Assembly (NCBI RefSeq): GCF_003462685.1
Contig: NZ_QRVE01000010.1
Span: forward strand, 1-64,000
Length of the DNA: 64,000 bases
Source: Collinsella sp. AF23-4AC
GTDB lineage: Bacteria > Actinomycetota > Coriobacteriia > Coriobacteriales > Coriobacteriaceae
Direction of reading: 5' to 3'
Below are positions 52,497 through 60,612 of the stretch, in pieces. Numbering within the stretch: position 1 is the stretch's first letter; the number at the start of each line of letters is the position of its first letter. Made by a program: the position numbers and the translations under genes. The notes under the pieces are model-generated. The model ran no database searches and had not been told where the DNA came from. It worked only from the letters and a program-made list of their open reading frames with translations.

Positions 52497-54479
52497 TTAT
52501 GCTCCATTCCGTGCATGCTCGGACTCAAACTCTTCAATCGCCGCCATAAACTGCTCGCCAAAGGCGTCGGCCTTTTTCTCGCCAATGCCGTTGACCTGGA
52601 TAAGCTCGTCGCGCGTCTGCGGGCGTTGACGGCACAGACCGCGCAGGGCCTTGTCGGAAAAGACCATGTACGGCGCCATCTCCAGCTCGGTCGAGATCTC
52701 CTTGCGCAGGGCGCGCAGACGCTCGAACAGCTCGGCATCGTCACCCACGCGCAGGCGCTGATCCAGCTCGGCCTCCTCGCGCAGCAGATCCACCGCACGG
52801 CGGGCGCGGGCCGAAGCCTTGCGCTTGGACGCGCGACGCTTAACGGTAAAGGCGAACGCCTCGTCCTCGACCTCGCCGGCGCGCGGGCCTAGCCCCACGA
52901 CCGGGTACTGCCCCTGCGAGGTGGCCAGGTAACCGCGGCCGCACAGCTGGCCGATGATGTCCTTGATGCGCCCGACCGATTCGCTCGACAGCTCACCGTA
53001 GCCGCGGTCCTCGTCCAGATGCATCTGGCGAATGCGCTCGGTGTTGCCGCCGTGAAGCACGTCGGCGATGAGCGACTTGCCAAAGCGCATGGGACGCGTG
53101 GCCACATAGCGCACAGCGGCGCGGGCCATATCGGTGACGTCCTCGACCTCGAACTGCGTGAGGCAATTGCTGCAGTTGCCACAGCCCTCGACGTCGTCCG
53201 TGGCGGTGCCGCCCGTACCGGCCGAAGCAGCATGCTCGGCCGCGGACTCGTCGCCAAAGTAGCGCAGCATGTATTCGCGCAGGCAGCCGGTGGTATTGCA
53301 GTAGCCCTCCATCTGGCTGAGCAGACGATATCGATTCTGGAGCGCCCACGCGCGCTGCTCGTCGTCGAGCGCCTCATCGGCAGCATCGCCGCGGTCGATC
53401 AGAAAGCGGCGCATGCGAAAATCGTTGCCGTTCCACAGCAAGTGGCAGCTGGCCGGGTCGCCATCGCGGCCGGCACGTCCCGCCTCTTGGTAGTACGCCT
53501 CGATGCTCTCGGGCACGTTGTTGTGGATCACGTAGCGCACGTTGGGCTTGTCGATGCCCATGCCAAAGGCGTTGGTGGCAACCATCACCTGGATATCGTC
53601 GTCGATAAAGGCGCGCTGGCTTTGGCGACGGACGTCGTTGCCCATGCCGGCATGGTAGCGGCCCACGCGAATGCCGCTGGGGCCCAGCGCCTCGGCAAGC
53701 TCGCCCGCCAGCGCATCAACCGTCTTGCGGGTCGAGCAATACACGATACCGCTCTCGCTCGAATGCGCGATTACGTAGTCGCGCACCCAGGCGGTCTTGG
53801 CCTTGTCGCCCATCTCCTCGCAACCAAAGTAGAGGTTCTTGCGATCAAAGCCCGTCACCACCGTCGCCGGGTTTTGCAGGCCGAGCATCTGCTGAATGTC
53901 CGCGCGCACGCGCTCGGTCGCCGTAGCGGTAAAGGCCGCCACGATGGGGCGCTGCGGCAGGGAATCGATGAACTCGCGAATCTGCAGGTAGGCGGGGCGG
54001 AAATCCTGACCCCATTGGCTCACGCAGTGGGCCTCGTCAATGGCCACAAGCGGAACGCCAATGCCGCCTTCGGCCGCAGCTTCCTGCGCAAAGGCCAGAA
54101 AGCGCGGCTCGAGCAGGCGCTCGGGCGCCACATACATAAGTTGGTAGCGGCCTTCGCGCGCCCGCTTGAGCACGGTGTTTTGCTGAGCCGGCGTAAGGCT
54201 GGAGTTGAGATAGCTGGGGTGCGCGCCCGCCGCGAGCAGCGCGCGGGTCTGGTCCTCCATAAGCGACAGCAGCGGACTCACCACAAAGGTGATGCCGGGC
54301 AACATGAGCGCGGGCACCTGGTAGCAAATGGACTTGCCGGCGCCCGTGGGCATAACACCCAGCGCATCGCGGCCTGCAAGAATCGCATCCACCATGCGGT
54401 CCTGCCCCGGGCGAAACGAGGTGTAGCCAAAATAGGCGCCGAGCGTGTCAAGCGCCATCTGCTGCATGCTATCGGTCAT
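52497..54479 (-). CDS. recQ: ATP-dependent DNA helicase RecQ
   Basis: This 660-residue SF2 helicase has PTGAGKSICYQVPAL (motif I), IDEAHCVSQWGQDFRPAYLQ (DEAH), TATATERVR, YCSTRKTVDAL, GFDRKNL and the RecQ zinc-binding region CNTTGCLREYML...CGNCSNC. A winged-helix and a C-terminal HRDC domain (QLRVGDDAELFERLRALRKE...LIQVNGIGEKKA) follow. It unwinds DNA in recombination and replication-fork repair. Confidence 0.97.
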   Translation of the reverse strand: MTDSMQQMALDTLGAYFGYTSFRPGQDRMVDAILAGRDALGVMPTGAGKSICYQVPALMLPGITFVVSPLLSLMEDQTRALLAAGAHPSYLNSSLTPAQQNTVLKRAREGRYQLMYVAPERLLEPRFLAFAQEAAAEGGIGVPLVAIDEAHCVSQWGQDFRPAYLQIREFIDSLPQRPIVAAFTATATERVRADIQQMLGLQNPATVVTGFDRKNLYFGCEEMGDKAKTAWVRDYVIAHSSESGIVYCSTRKTVDALAGELAEALGPSGIRVGRYHAGMGNDVRRQSQRAFIDDDIQVMVATNAFGMGIDKPNVRYVIHNNVPESIEAYYQEAGRAGRDGDPASCHLLWNGNDFRMRRFLIDRGDAADEALDDEQRAWALQNRYRLLSQMEGYCNTTGCLREYMLRYFGDESAAEHAASAGTGGTATDDVEGCGNCSNCLTQFEVEDVTDMARAAVRYVATRPMRFGKSLIADVLHGGNTERIRQMHLDEDRGYGELSSESVGRIKDIIGQLCGRGYLATSQGQYPVVGLGPRAGEVEDEAFAFTVKRRASKRKASARARRAVDLLREEAELDQRLRVGDDAELFERLRALRKEISTELEMAPYMVFSDKALRGLCRQRPQTRDELIQVNGIGEKKADAFGEQFMAAIEEFESEHARNGA

Positions 54480-54785
54480 GGTTTCCTAACGTCCAAGTCA
54501 TCTGCCGCCGATTATACGCCGCCACGCGGACCGGTGCCGCACAGCTGCCAGCGATGGGCTACGCAATCCGAAGGGAACGAGCGTGGATTTTTAGACACTT
54601 TCCGGATGAGCGTGGATAATCTCCCACTTTGAACCCGCCATTGAGCCAAAAACGGGAGATTATCCACGCTCATTCTGCGGGTAGTCATTGGGGACGTTCT
54701 TGAATGACTAGTCGTTTAAGAACGTCCCCAACGACTAATCTCTTGACAAACGCGGAAACGTCTCTGGTTGAGCATAAGTCAGCGA
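54480..54785. repeat. intergenic REP-like hairpins before recQ
   Basis: Three hairpins: ACGAGCGTGGATTTTT (54579), the perfect 20-bp arms ATGAGCGTGGATAATCTCCC (54606-54625) with 54654-54673, and 20-bp arms TAGTCATTGGGGACGTTCTT (54682-54701) with 54718-54737 (one mismatch). No gene or promoter is identified. Confidence 0.7.
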
Positions 54786-54924
54786 AAACGCCCCTAAGCG
54801 AGCAAGGTGACGTGAAAGAGGAGGGAAGCGTACTTTGGTACGCGACCGACGATTGAACGTCAGATTGCCGCTTAGGGGCGTTTGCAGTGTCGAGCCGTTA
54901 CGCGGTTTGGTAAAACCGCGTAAC
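54786..54924 (-). ncRNA. family 2 structured 3' element behind gntR
   Basis: Perfect 15-bp outer arms AAACGCCCCTAAGCG/CGCTTAGGGGCGTTT, then TGACG/CGTCA, the conserved loop TGAAA...TTGAACG, and apical stem GCGTAC/GTACGC. The hairpin GTTACGCGG/CCGCGTAAC (54897-54924) touches the gntR stop codon. Confidence 0.65.
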
Positions 54925-55644
54925 TTACATCACCATGACGTAGCGCGATCCCACGTAGTACTGCTTACCCATCAGGACCGGCTCGCCATTGGGGCCGATA
55001 AAGCCGGCACGCAGGTTGAGCAGCGGATCGTGCGGAGCAATGCCCAGCTCAGCCGCCTGCTCGGCATTGGCGCGAACGGCCTCGACCGTGCGGTAGCCAA
55101 CCGAGACAATCGGCGTTCCGCCAACACGCTCGACCTCGGCAAAAATCGACTTGTCCTCAAGATCGGCCGTCAACAGCTCACGGTAGGCGTCAAACGGCAC
55201 AAAGATGTTCTCCTCAAAGATGGGCTCGCCGTCGGCCGTACGCACGCGCTTGATATGCAGCAGCAGCGCATCCTTCTGCAGGCCAAAGAACTCCATCTCG
55301 TTTTGACGCGCCGGGACAATCTGGCGATCGACCACATGTGCACCGGCCTTCATGCCATTGTCGGCACACAGTGCAGTAAACGTCTGCAGCGTCGAGGCGT
55401 GAAACTGACGGTTGATGTGTGGCGTGGAGACAAAGGTGCCACGGCCCTGCTGCTTAACCAGGTAGCCATCGGAGCACAGCTCCTCGACGGCTCGGCGCAC
55501 CGTAATGCGGCTCACCTCGTACTGCTCGGCAAGCTCGAGCTCGGACGGAATACGCTCCTTGGGTGCATAAACACCTTTCTCGATCGCATCCTTGATTTCG
55601 TCGTAAATCTGCTGGTAAAGCGGTGCATTTTTGGGCGCAGGCAT
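54925..55644 (-). CDS. GntR/UTRA (HutC-type) regulator
   Basis: This 239-residue protein has an N-terminal GntR winged helix (APLYQQIYDEIKDAIEKGVY...IPSELELAEQYEVSRITVRR) and a UTRA domain (AGAHVVDRQIVPARQNEMEF...ILVLHIKRVR; ends in YYVGSRYVM). It is 62% similar by eye to the GntR at 51739 in the winged helix but the ligand domain differs. The palindrome ACGTATATAACGT (55682-55694) precedes it, as before the PTS operon, so it probably regulates that operon and itself. Confidence 0.92.
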   Translation of the reverse strand: MPAPKNAPLYQQIYDEIKDAIEKGVYAPKERIPSELELAEQYEVSRITVRRAVEELCSDGYLVKQQGRGTFVSTPHINRQFHASTLQTFTALCADNGMKAGAHVVDRQIVPARQNEMEFFGLQKDALLLHIKRVRTADGEPIFEENIFVPFDAYRELLTADLEDKSIFAEVERVGGTPIVSVGYRTVEAVRANAEQAAELGIAPHDPLLNLRAGFIGPNGEPVLMGKQYYVGSRYVMVM

Positions 55645-55681
55645 ATCAAATCACTCTTATCGAAATATCGAAATAACTAAT

Positions 55682-55694
55682 ACGTATATAACGT
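55682..55694. promoter_or_regulatory. ACGT-N5-ACGT palindrome before gntR
   Basis: ACGTATATAACGT lies 38 bases before the gntR ATG on the minus strand. The same spacing occurs at 61569-61581 and, with one substitution (TCGT), at 62841-62853, before the PTS and permease genes. It is a candidate GntR operator. Confidence 0.55.
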
Positions 55695-55748
55695 CTTTTT
55701 ATATGTTACCTCAGTTGGATAAAACGATACACCACATACAGCAAATCC

Positions 55749-56756
55749 TTACTTGCCGTCGTCCTGTTGCAGACTGTCCTGCTCGATGAGGCGCGCCTGC
55801 CTGCTGGCCATGCGCGCGGGCTTGTCGGGATCGGGTACGGCCGTAGGCATGGGCTCGTCGACATGGCCACCCCACCAGCCGCCCACAAAGTTGAGCGTGT
55901 GAAACACATTGATCACGGCGCCGGGATCAATGTCGCACACCAGCTTGATAATGTCCTGGCTCTCGTAGGTCGAGACAACGGCGTGCAGCAGGTACATCTT
56001 TTCGCGGCTGTATCCGCCGATGACCTCGGCGCAGCTAATGCCGTGCTGAAAATGGTCAACATAGGCGGTCATGACCTCGTCTGCCTTACGCGTCGTGATC
56101 TGCAGCGTCACGCGATCGTAGCGACGATAGAAACTGTCGATGGTCTTGGTCGAAATAAACTGGAACACGATGGAATACGCCGCCTTGTCCCAGCCAAACA
56201 TAAAACCAAAGATCGCCAGGATAAAGCAGTTGAAACCAAAGATGACGCCCCAGATGGTCTTGCCCGTGTGGTTGGAAACCCACAGCGCGATAAAATCGGT
56301 GCCGCCGGTGGATGCGCCGGATTTAAGCGCGATGGCAGCGCCCAGACCCGAGACCACGCCGCCAAAGATGATGAGCATGATCTTGTCGCCCAAAAACGGC
56401 GCGAAGTGAAAGACGTTGAGGAACAGCGACGAGAGCACGACCTGCATCATCGAGAAGATGACGAAGCGCTTGCTAATGCCGCTCCAGCATAGGAGCGCCA
56501 CGGGGATGTTGAGCGCGAGCATACCGAGCGAGATGTCGATGTGAACGCCGCCCAGCGAAGTAACGCGATCGAGCAGGACCGCGACGCCGGTGAGACCGCT
56601 CGGAAGCAGGTCGGCGGGCTGAATGAACGCCTGGATCAGGAATGTCTGGAGAACGGCGGAAATGGTGACCGCCACGGCAGTAATGGCGCGGCGGACGATG
56701 GTAAGGCGGCCGAGCACGAGCACTCGGTCCGTGAGCTGATCGATGGCGTTCGCCAC
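55749..56756 (-). CDS. YitT-family membrane protein (DUF161/DUF2179)
   Basis: GTG 56756 follows AAAGGAG. This 335-residue protein has about six hydrophobic helices (LTIVRRAITAVAVTISAVLQ..., FVIFSMMQVVLSSLF, IMLIIFGGVVSGLGAAIALK) with the YitT motif SGASTGGTDFIAL, followed by a cytoplasmic DUF2179 domain (VTLQITTRKADEVMTAYVDH...EVIGGYSREKMYLLHAVVST) that is possibly regulatory. The transport role is unknown. Confidence 0.9.
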   Translation of the reverse strand: MANAIDQLTDRVLVLGRLTIVRRAITAVAVTISAVLQTFLIQAFIQPADLLPSGLTGVAVLLDRVTSLGGVHIDISLGMLALNIPVALLCWSGISKRFVIFSMMQVVLSSLFLNVFHFAPFLGDKIMLIIFGGVVSGLGAAIALKSGASTGGTDFIALWVSNHTGKTIWGVIFGFNCFILAIFGFMFGWDKAAYSIVFQFISTKTIDSFYRRYDRVTLQITTRKADEVMTAYVDHFQHGISCAEVIGGYSREKMYLLHAVVSTYESQDIIKLVCDIDPGAVINVFHTLNFVGGWWGGHVDEPMPTAVPDPDKPARMASRQARLIEQDSLQQDDGK

Positions 56757-56879
56757 GTAGGCTCCTTTCGAAGGCAGATATAGTTGTGGGGCATGTCGGC
56801 GATTGTAGCATGGAGCGCGAAAGGGCGCTTCAATTCACCCTCTCTCGACAACCATCAGAAGAACCGTGAGGCCGCTCAA

Positions 56880-56917
56880 AAGAAAAACGCCGTGAAGAGA
56901 GCGATCCCTTCACGGCG
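56880..56917 (-). terminator. terminator of the HAD gene
   Basis: CGCCGTGAAG/CTTCACGGCG followed on the minus strand by TTTTTCTTTT; 45 bases after the HAD stop. Confidence 0.9.
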
Positions 56918-56929
56918 AATTCGGCATTT

Positions 56930-56964
56930 GCCCAGATAAAACCTGCCAAAATAAACCTGTCCCT
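56930..56964. repeat. GGGACAGGTTTATTTTGG hairpin (copy 2)
   Basis: GCCCAGATAAAACCTGCCAA then AATAAACCTGTCCCT; the stem partner here is TGGCAG. It overlaps the last codons of the HAD gene. Confidence 0.7.
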
Positions 56965-57592
56965 AAATGGCAGATAGGATGTCGGTCAGGTTGTCGATGA
57001 CAACGTCAGCGGCGGACTGGTCCAGGTTGACGCCCTCGTGCGGACGCAGCGCCAGGACGCGGGCGCCGGAGCGCTTGCCGGCCTCGATGCCCAAAGGCGA
57101 GTCCTCGATAACCAGGCATTCGGCAGGCTCCACCCCCAGCGCCTCCATGGCACGCAGGTAGATCTCGGGGTCGGGCTTAAACGCACTGCACTCGTGGCCG
57201 CTGATGGTGTAGTCCAGCACGTCGGCGATGCCGGCAATCTCCACCAGCTCGTCGATCAGCTCGCGATAGGACGAGCTCGCGATGGCACACTTCACGCCGC
57301 GCTCGTGCAGCTCACGCATCACCGGCTCCGTCTGCTCGTTGAGCAGCTCGGCATACGGAACGGGGTGGTCCGGGCTGTAGACCTGCTTGTACTCCACGCG
57401 CAAGCGCTCGCGCAGCTCAACATCGTCGGGCACCAGCGCCTCCCAAATGGCGGGCTCGTTAGACCCCGAAAGATCGGGAATCTCGTCAAAGTGAAACCCC
57501 TTCTCTTCCATAAACGCCACGCGGCGGCGGTTGTAGAACCACTCGGTATCGACCAGCACGCCGTCCATATCAAACAGCACTGCCTTGATCAT
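56963..57592 (-). CDS. HAD-family phosphatase (beta-phosphoglucomutase-like)
   Basis: This 209-residue HAD hydrolase has motif I LFDMDGVLVDTE, motif II IASSSYRE, motif III KPDPEIYLRAM with Lys and motif IV VIEDSPLGIEAG. ATG 57592 gives a 7-base spacing to GGAGGAG; ATG 57598 is possible. The cap layout matches beta-phosphoglucomutase or sugar-phosphate phosphatases. It is flanked by inverted copies of the same hairpin and lies in the glycated-amine region; the substrate is unknown. Confidence 0.85.
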   Translation of the reverse strand: MIKAVLFDMDGVLVDTEWFYNRRRVAFMEEKGFHFDEIPDLSGSNEPAIWEALVPDDVELRERLRVEYKQVYSPDHPVPYAELLNEQTEPVMRELHERGVKCAIASSSYRELIDELVEIAGIADVLDYTISGHECSAFKPDPEIYLRAMEALGVEPAECLVIEDSPLGIEAGKRSGARVLALRPHEGVNLDQSAADVVIDNLTDILSAI

Positions 57593-57607
57593 ACGCATCT
57601 CCTCCCA

Positions 57608-57650
57608 CCTGCCAAAAAGGGACAGGTTTATTTTGGTAGGTTTTATCTGG
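57608..57650. repeat. GGGACAGGTTTATTTTGG hairpin (copy 3, inverted)
   Basis: Reverse complement of copies 1 and 2, with the stem partner TTTTTGGCAGG against CCTACCAAAA. Together with copy 2 it brackets the HAD gene as inverted repeats. Confidence 0.7.
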
Positions 57651-57686
57651 GGTTTTATGACGCGACAGACACGCCCTCCCCAGAGC

Positions 57687-57719
57687 AAAAAAGGGGACGG
57701 GGCGCAAACCCCATCCCCT
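57687..57719 (-). terminator. terminator of the SIS gene at 57753
   Basis: AGGGGATGGGG/CCCCGTCCCCT with T5 on the minus strand, 33 bases after the stop codon. Confidence 0.85.
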
Positions 57720-57752
57720 CTCAATCATCCCGTAAGGTCTACTTACTTGTGA

Positions 57753-58736
57753 TTAGTAGGAAAGCTTCCACATGTAGCGACGCATGGTCAGCGGGTGCTG
57801 ACGAGCCTCGGCGATCTGGTTGCCGTACTCGCGCATAACGGCGAGGTGCAGCAGCGGGTTGAAGTAGGTGACGACGCTCGCGGGCACGGCGTCAGCCAGG
57901 CCGTAGTCCTTGGAGTCGATCAGAGCGACCTTGGCGCCCATGCGCTCAAGGAAGGTGAGGGCGCGGGCGTCCATCGGACGGGTAGCGCCATCGGACATGA
58001 AGAAGACGTAGGGCTTACCCTCGGTGGAAACCTCGAACGGGCCGTGGAAGTACTCGCCGGTGTTGTAGGCGGCGGCGTCGATCCACTGCATCTCGGTGAA
58101 CAGGAAGGCGGCGTGAGAATAAGCCATCTTCTCGGAGGCACCGGAAGCCATGAAGTAGATCATCTTGTCGTCCTTGAAGTCCTCGGCGAACTTCTTGGCG
58201 AGCTTCTTGCAGTGCTGAGCGGCGTTCTCGCAGAGCTCGAAGACGTTGGTGAGGCCGGTGATCATGTCCTCGTAGTGGTCATAACCCTCGGTCTGCTGAA
58301 GGATCTCGAGAGCAAGAGCGATGGCGTAGCCGGGCTTCTCGCACTTGGCAGCGTAGTTGGCGTGGAAGCCGTGAACGATGACGTGGTCGGCGTCGACGGT
58401 CAGAGCGGAGCCAGCCTTGTTGGTGAGGGAGACGACCGGGCAGTTGTGCTTCTTGGCAGTCTTGTTGGCCTCGACGGTCTCGGGCGTGGAGCCACCGAGG
58501 GAGCAGGTGATCACGAAGGTGTGCTCGTTGACCCAGGAAGGCGTGTCGTAGTTGAACTCGTTAGCGGTGAAGATCTGAACGTTCAGCTTGTCCGTGTTGT
58601 TGGCCAGGAAGTACTTGGCGGGGTAAAGGTCGGACATGGAAGCACCGCAGCCGACGAAGGCGACGCTGTGGATCTCGTGGTTGGACAGGACGTCAGCGAC
58701 GATCTGCTTAGGGAGGTTAAGGTCGATCTCGTACAT
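57753..58736 (-). CDS. SIS-domain sugar-phosphate deglycase (FrlB/GfrF-like)
   Basis: This 327-residue protein, MYEIDLNLPKQIVADVLSNH..., has two SIS domains: VGCGASMSD, TCSLGGSTPETVEA, and in the C-terminal half NTGEYFHGPFEV...RPMDARALTFLE and LTMRRYMWKLSY. The RRYMWK end and GEYFHGP box match fructoselysine/glucoselysine-6-phosphate deglycases. ATG 58736 follows AAAGGA at good spacing. It is the gene after EIID, the last of the PTS operon. Confidence 0.88.
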   Translation of the reverse strand: MYEIDLNLPKQIVADVLSNHEIHSVAFVGCGASMSDLYPAKYFLANNTDKLNVQIFTANEFNYDTPSWVNEHTFVITCSLGGSTPETVEANKTAKKHNCPVVSLTNKAGSALTVDADHVIVHGFHANYAAKCEKPGYAIALALEILQQTEGYDHYEDMITGLTNVFELCENAAQHCKKLAKKFAEDFKDDKMIYFMASGASEKMAYSHAAFLFTEMQWIDAAAYNTGEYFHGPFEVSTEGKPYVFFMSDGATRPMDARALTFLERMGAKVALIDSKDYGLADAVPASVVTYFNPLLHLAVMREYGNQIAEARQHPLTMRRYMWKLSY

Positions 58737-58827
58737 CTGACACATTCCTTTCGATTTTTGCGGCGCCACTTTGCCGGACGCACACAGGGTTACCGTGATT
58801 TGGACCGAGTCGCCGGCCCGTTGAGGA

Positions 58828-58901
58828 TGTGTCAAAGGAGCTGTCCCTTTGACACATTTAGGGATGGAAGCCTGCCTGGGGTATGGGATGCCAGGCAGGC
58901 T
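58828..58901 (-). other. two hairpins between EIID and the SIS gene
   Basis: TGTGTCAAAGG/CCTTTGACACA (58828-58856, loop AGCTGTC) and AGCCTGCCTGG/CCAGGCAGGCT (58869-58901). Neither is followed by a T-tract, so they are more likely processing or stability structures in the operon mRNA than terminators. Confidence 0.55.
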
Positions 58902-58934
58902 CCCCGGGGAAAGCGGTTAGACGCTTGGTCGCGA

Positions 58935-59768
58935 CTAGGCCAGGATGCCGGCCGCGGAGAGGGCGATGCCGCCCACGATGGCGATCACGAGAAGCCAACC
59001 GGTGTTGGCGTTCTTCTTGATGAGCCAGTACATAAGGCCGGTGAGGCCGAGGGAGATCATCTGGGGCATCATGCCGTCCAGGATGTCCTGGATCACGACG
59101 GTGCCGTCAGCGAACTGCAGCGGGGTGGTGGCGCCGATCAGCGTAGCGATCATGCCGCCCACGGACATAAGACCCACGATGCCGCAGACATACATGAGCT
59201 TCTCCATGAGGTCGCCGCCCTGAAGCTTGCTCAGGTACTCGTGGCCGCCCTGATAGCCCATCTTGGCTGCGAACCAAGTGATCAGCACAGAGGGGACGAT
59301 GGAGATGAGCATGGCCAGGATCGGGCCCATGATGGAACCCTGCTGAGCCAGCTGAACGCCCAGACCAAAGGCGATAACGCGGATGGTGCCCTGGAAGAAG
59401 GAGTCACCGATGCCGGAAAGCGGACCCATGAGGGAGGTCTTGACCGCGTTGATCGAATCGGGATCGAAGTTCTCGGGATCCTTGGCGTACTCCTCCTCCA
59501 TGGAGGCGGCGAGGCCTAGGACAAAAGCGCTCGTCTGCGGGGTGCAGTTGTAGAACGCCATGTGACGGTGGTAAGCCTCTTTCTTAGCAGCGAGCTGCTT
59601 GGGGTCGGACTCATCCGGATAGAGGCGATCGAGCGTGGGAACCATGCCGTAGAGGAAGCCCATGTTCATCTGACGCTCGTAGTTCCAAGAGGCCTGGATG
59701 GCCCAGGAGCGCCAGAAGAACTGGCTGACCTTCTTGTTCAGGGACACGTCCTTGGTTGCGGTTGCCAT
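58935..59768 (-). CDS. mannose-family PTS component IID
   Basis: This 277-residue membrane protein is the IID subunit. Hallmarks are FFWRSWAIQASWNYERQMNM near the N-terminus, PEFDPDSINAVKTSLMGPLS (IID region) and IGDSFFQGTIRVI, plus GLTGLMYWLIKK. ATG 59768 follows AGGAGG. With IIC it forms the sugar channel. Confidence 0.93.
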   Translation of the reverse strand: MATATKDVSLNKKVSQFFWRSWAIQASWNYERQMNMGFLYGMVPTLDRLYPDESDPKQLAAKKEAYHRHMAFYNCTPQTSAFVLGLAASMEEEYAKDPENFDPDSINAVKTSLMGPLSGIGDSFFQGTIRVIAFGLGVQLAQQGSIMGPILAMLISIVPSVLITWFAAKMGYQGGHEYLSKLQGGDLMEKLMYVCGIVGLMSVGGMIATLIGATTPLQFADGTVVIQDILDGMMPQMISLGLTGLMYWLIKKNANTGWLLVIAIVGGIALSAAGILA

Positions 59769-59781
59769 AGTGTGTTCCTCC

Positions 59782-60576
59782 TTAGTCTTCGTCGTCTTCG
59801 AGCGGATCGTAGTCGGAATCGACACCGGCGGCTGCATGGGAACCGTTGAACTTGAAGCCCATGAAGACGACAGCCAGGCACACACCGATCAGAGCGACCG
59901 CGATGACGGACAGGTTGAGGTAAGCGGCGAGCAGGAAACCGATGAACAGGAACGGAGTCATACCCTTCTTGATCATCATGGTGAGCAGCAGGGCCAAGCC
60001 GTAGGCGGTCATGATCTTGGTCGAAACGTTAAGACCAGTGGACAGCCACTCGGGAACCATGTTGACGATGGCCTGGACCAGGTCGGTGCCAACAAAGACG
60101 GCGAGGAAGATCGGCAGGAAGTACATGACGGCGTACAGACCGGAGCCGGCGCAGATGTGCATGCGGTAGGCGGTCTTGAACTTTCCGTTATCGATCGCGC
60201 TATCTGCCACATGGGTGAGGGCGGCGATGATGGAACGGAACACGATGCCGAGGAGCTGACCCAGGACGGCGACCGGGATGGCGATCGTCATGGCGGTCTC
60301 GGCGGAAGCATCGGTCAGGCACGCAAAGGCAGCGGCCACGATGCCGCCCAGGACCATATCGGGCGGAACGGCGGCGCCGACCTGCACCAGGCCCATGGAC
60401 ACGAGCTCGACGGCGGCACCGACGGCAAGGCCGGTGGGCACATCGCCCAGCAGCAGACCGACGAGCGTAGCGCCAACGAGGGGCTGCTCGAAGTTAAGAC
60501 GACCGAGCAGGCGGGAGTCCCACATGCAGAACACGCCGACGAGGCCGACGAGCACCGCACTGATGAACGTATTCAT
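59782..60576 (-). CDS. mannose-family PTS component IIC
   Basis: This 264-residue membrane protein, MNTFISAVLVGLVGVFCMWD..., has the IIC hallmarks PLVGATLVGLLLGDVPTGLAV, VELVSMGLVQVGAAVPPDM and AIPVAVLGQLL. It ends in an acidic tail DPLEDDED. It is coupled by 13 bases to IID. AAAGGAG precedes ATG. Confidence 0.93.
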   Translation of the reverse strand: MNTFISAVLVGLVGVFCMWDSRLLGRLNFEQPLVGATLVGLLLGDVPTGLAVGAAVELVSMGLVQVGAAVPPDMVLGGIVAAAFACLTDASAETAMTIAIPVAVLGQLLGIVFRSIIAALTHVADSAIDNGKFKTAYRMHICAGSGLYAVMYFLPIFLAVFVGTDLVQAIVNMVPEWLSTGLNVSTKIMTAYGLALLLTMMIKKGMTPFLFIGFLLAAYLNLSVIAVALIGVCLAVVFMGFKFNGSHAAAGVDSDYDPLEDDED

Positions 60577-60612
60577 ACCCTTCTCCTTTCAGTCAGGCAA
60601 AAGCCTGGTTGA

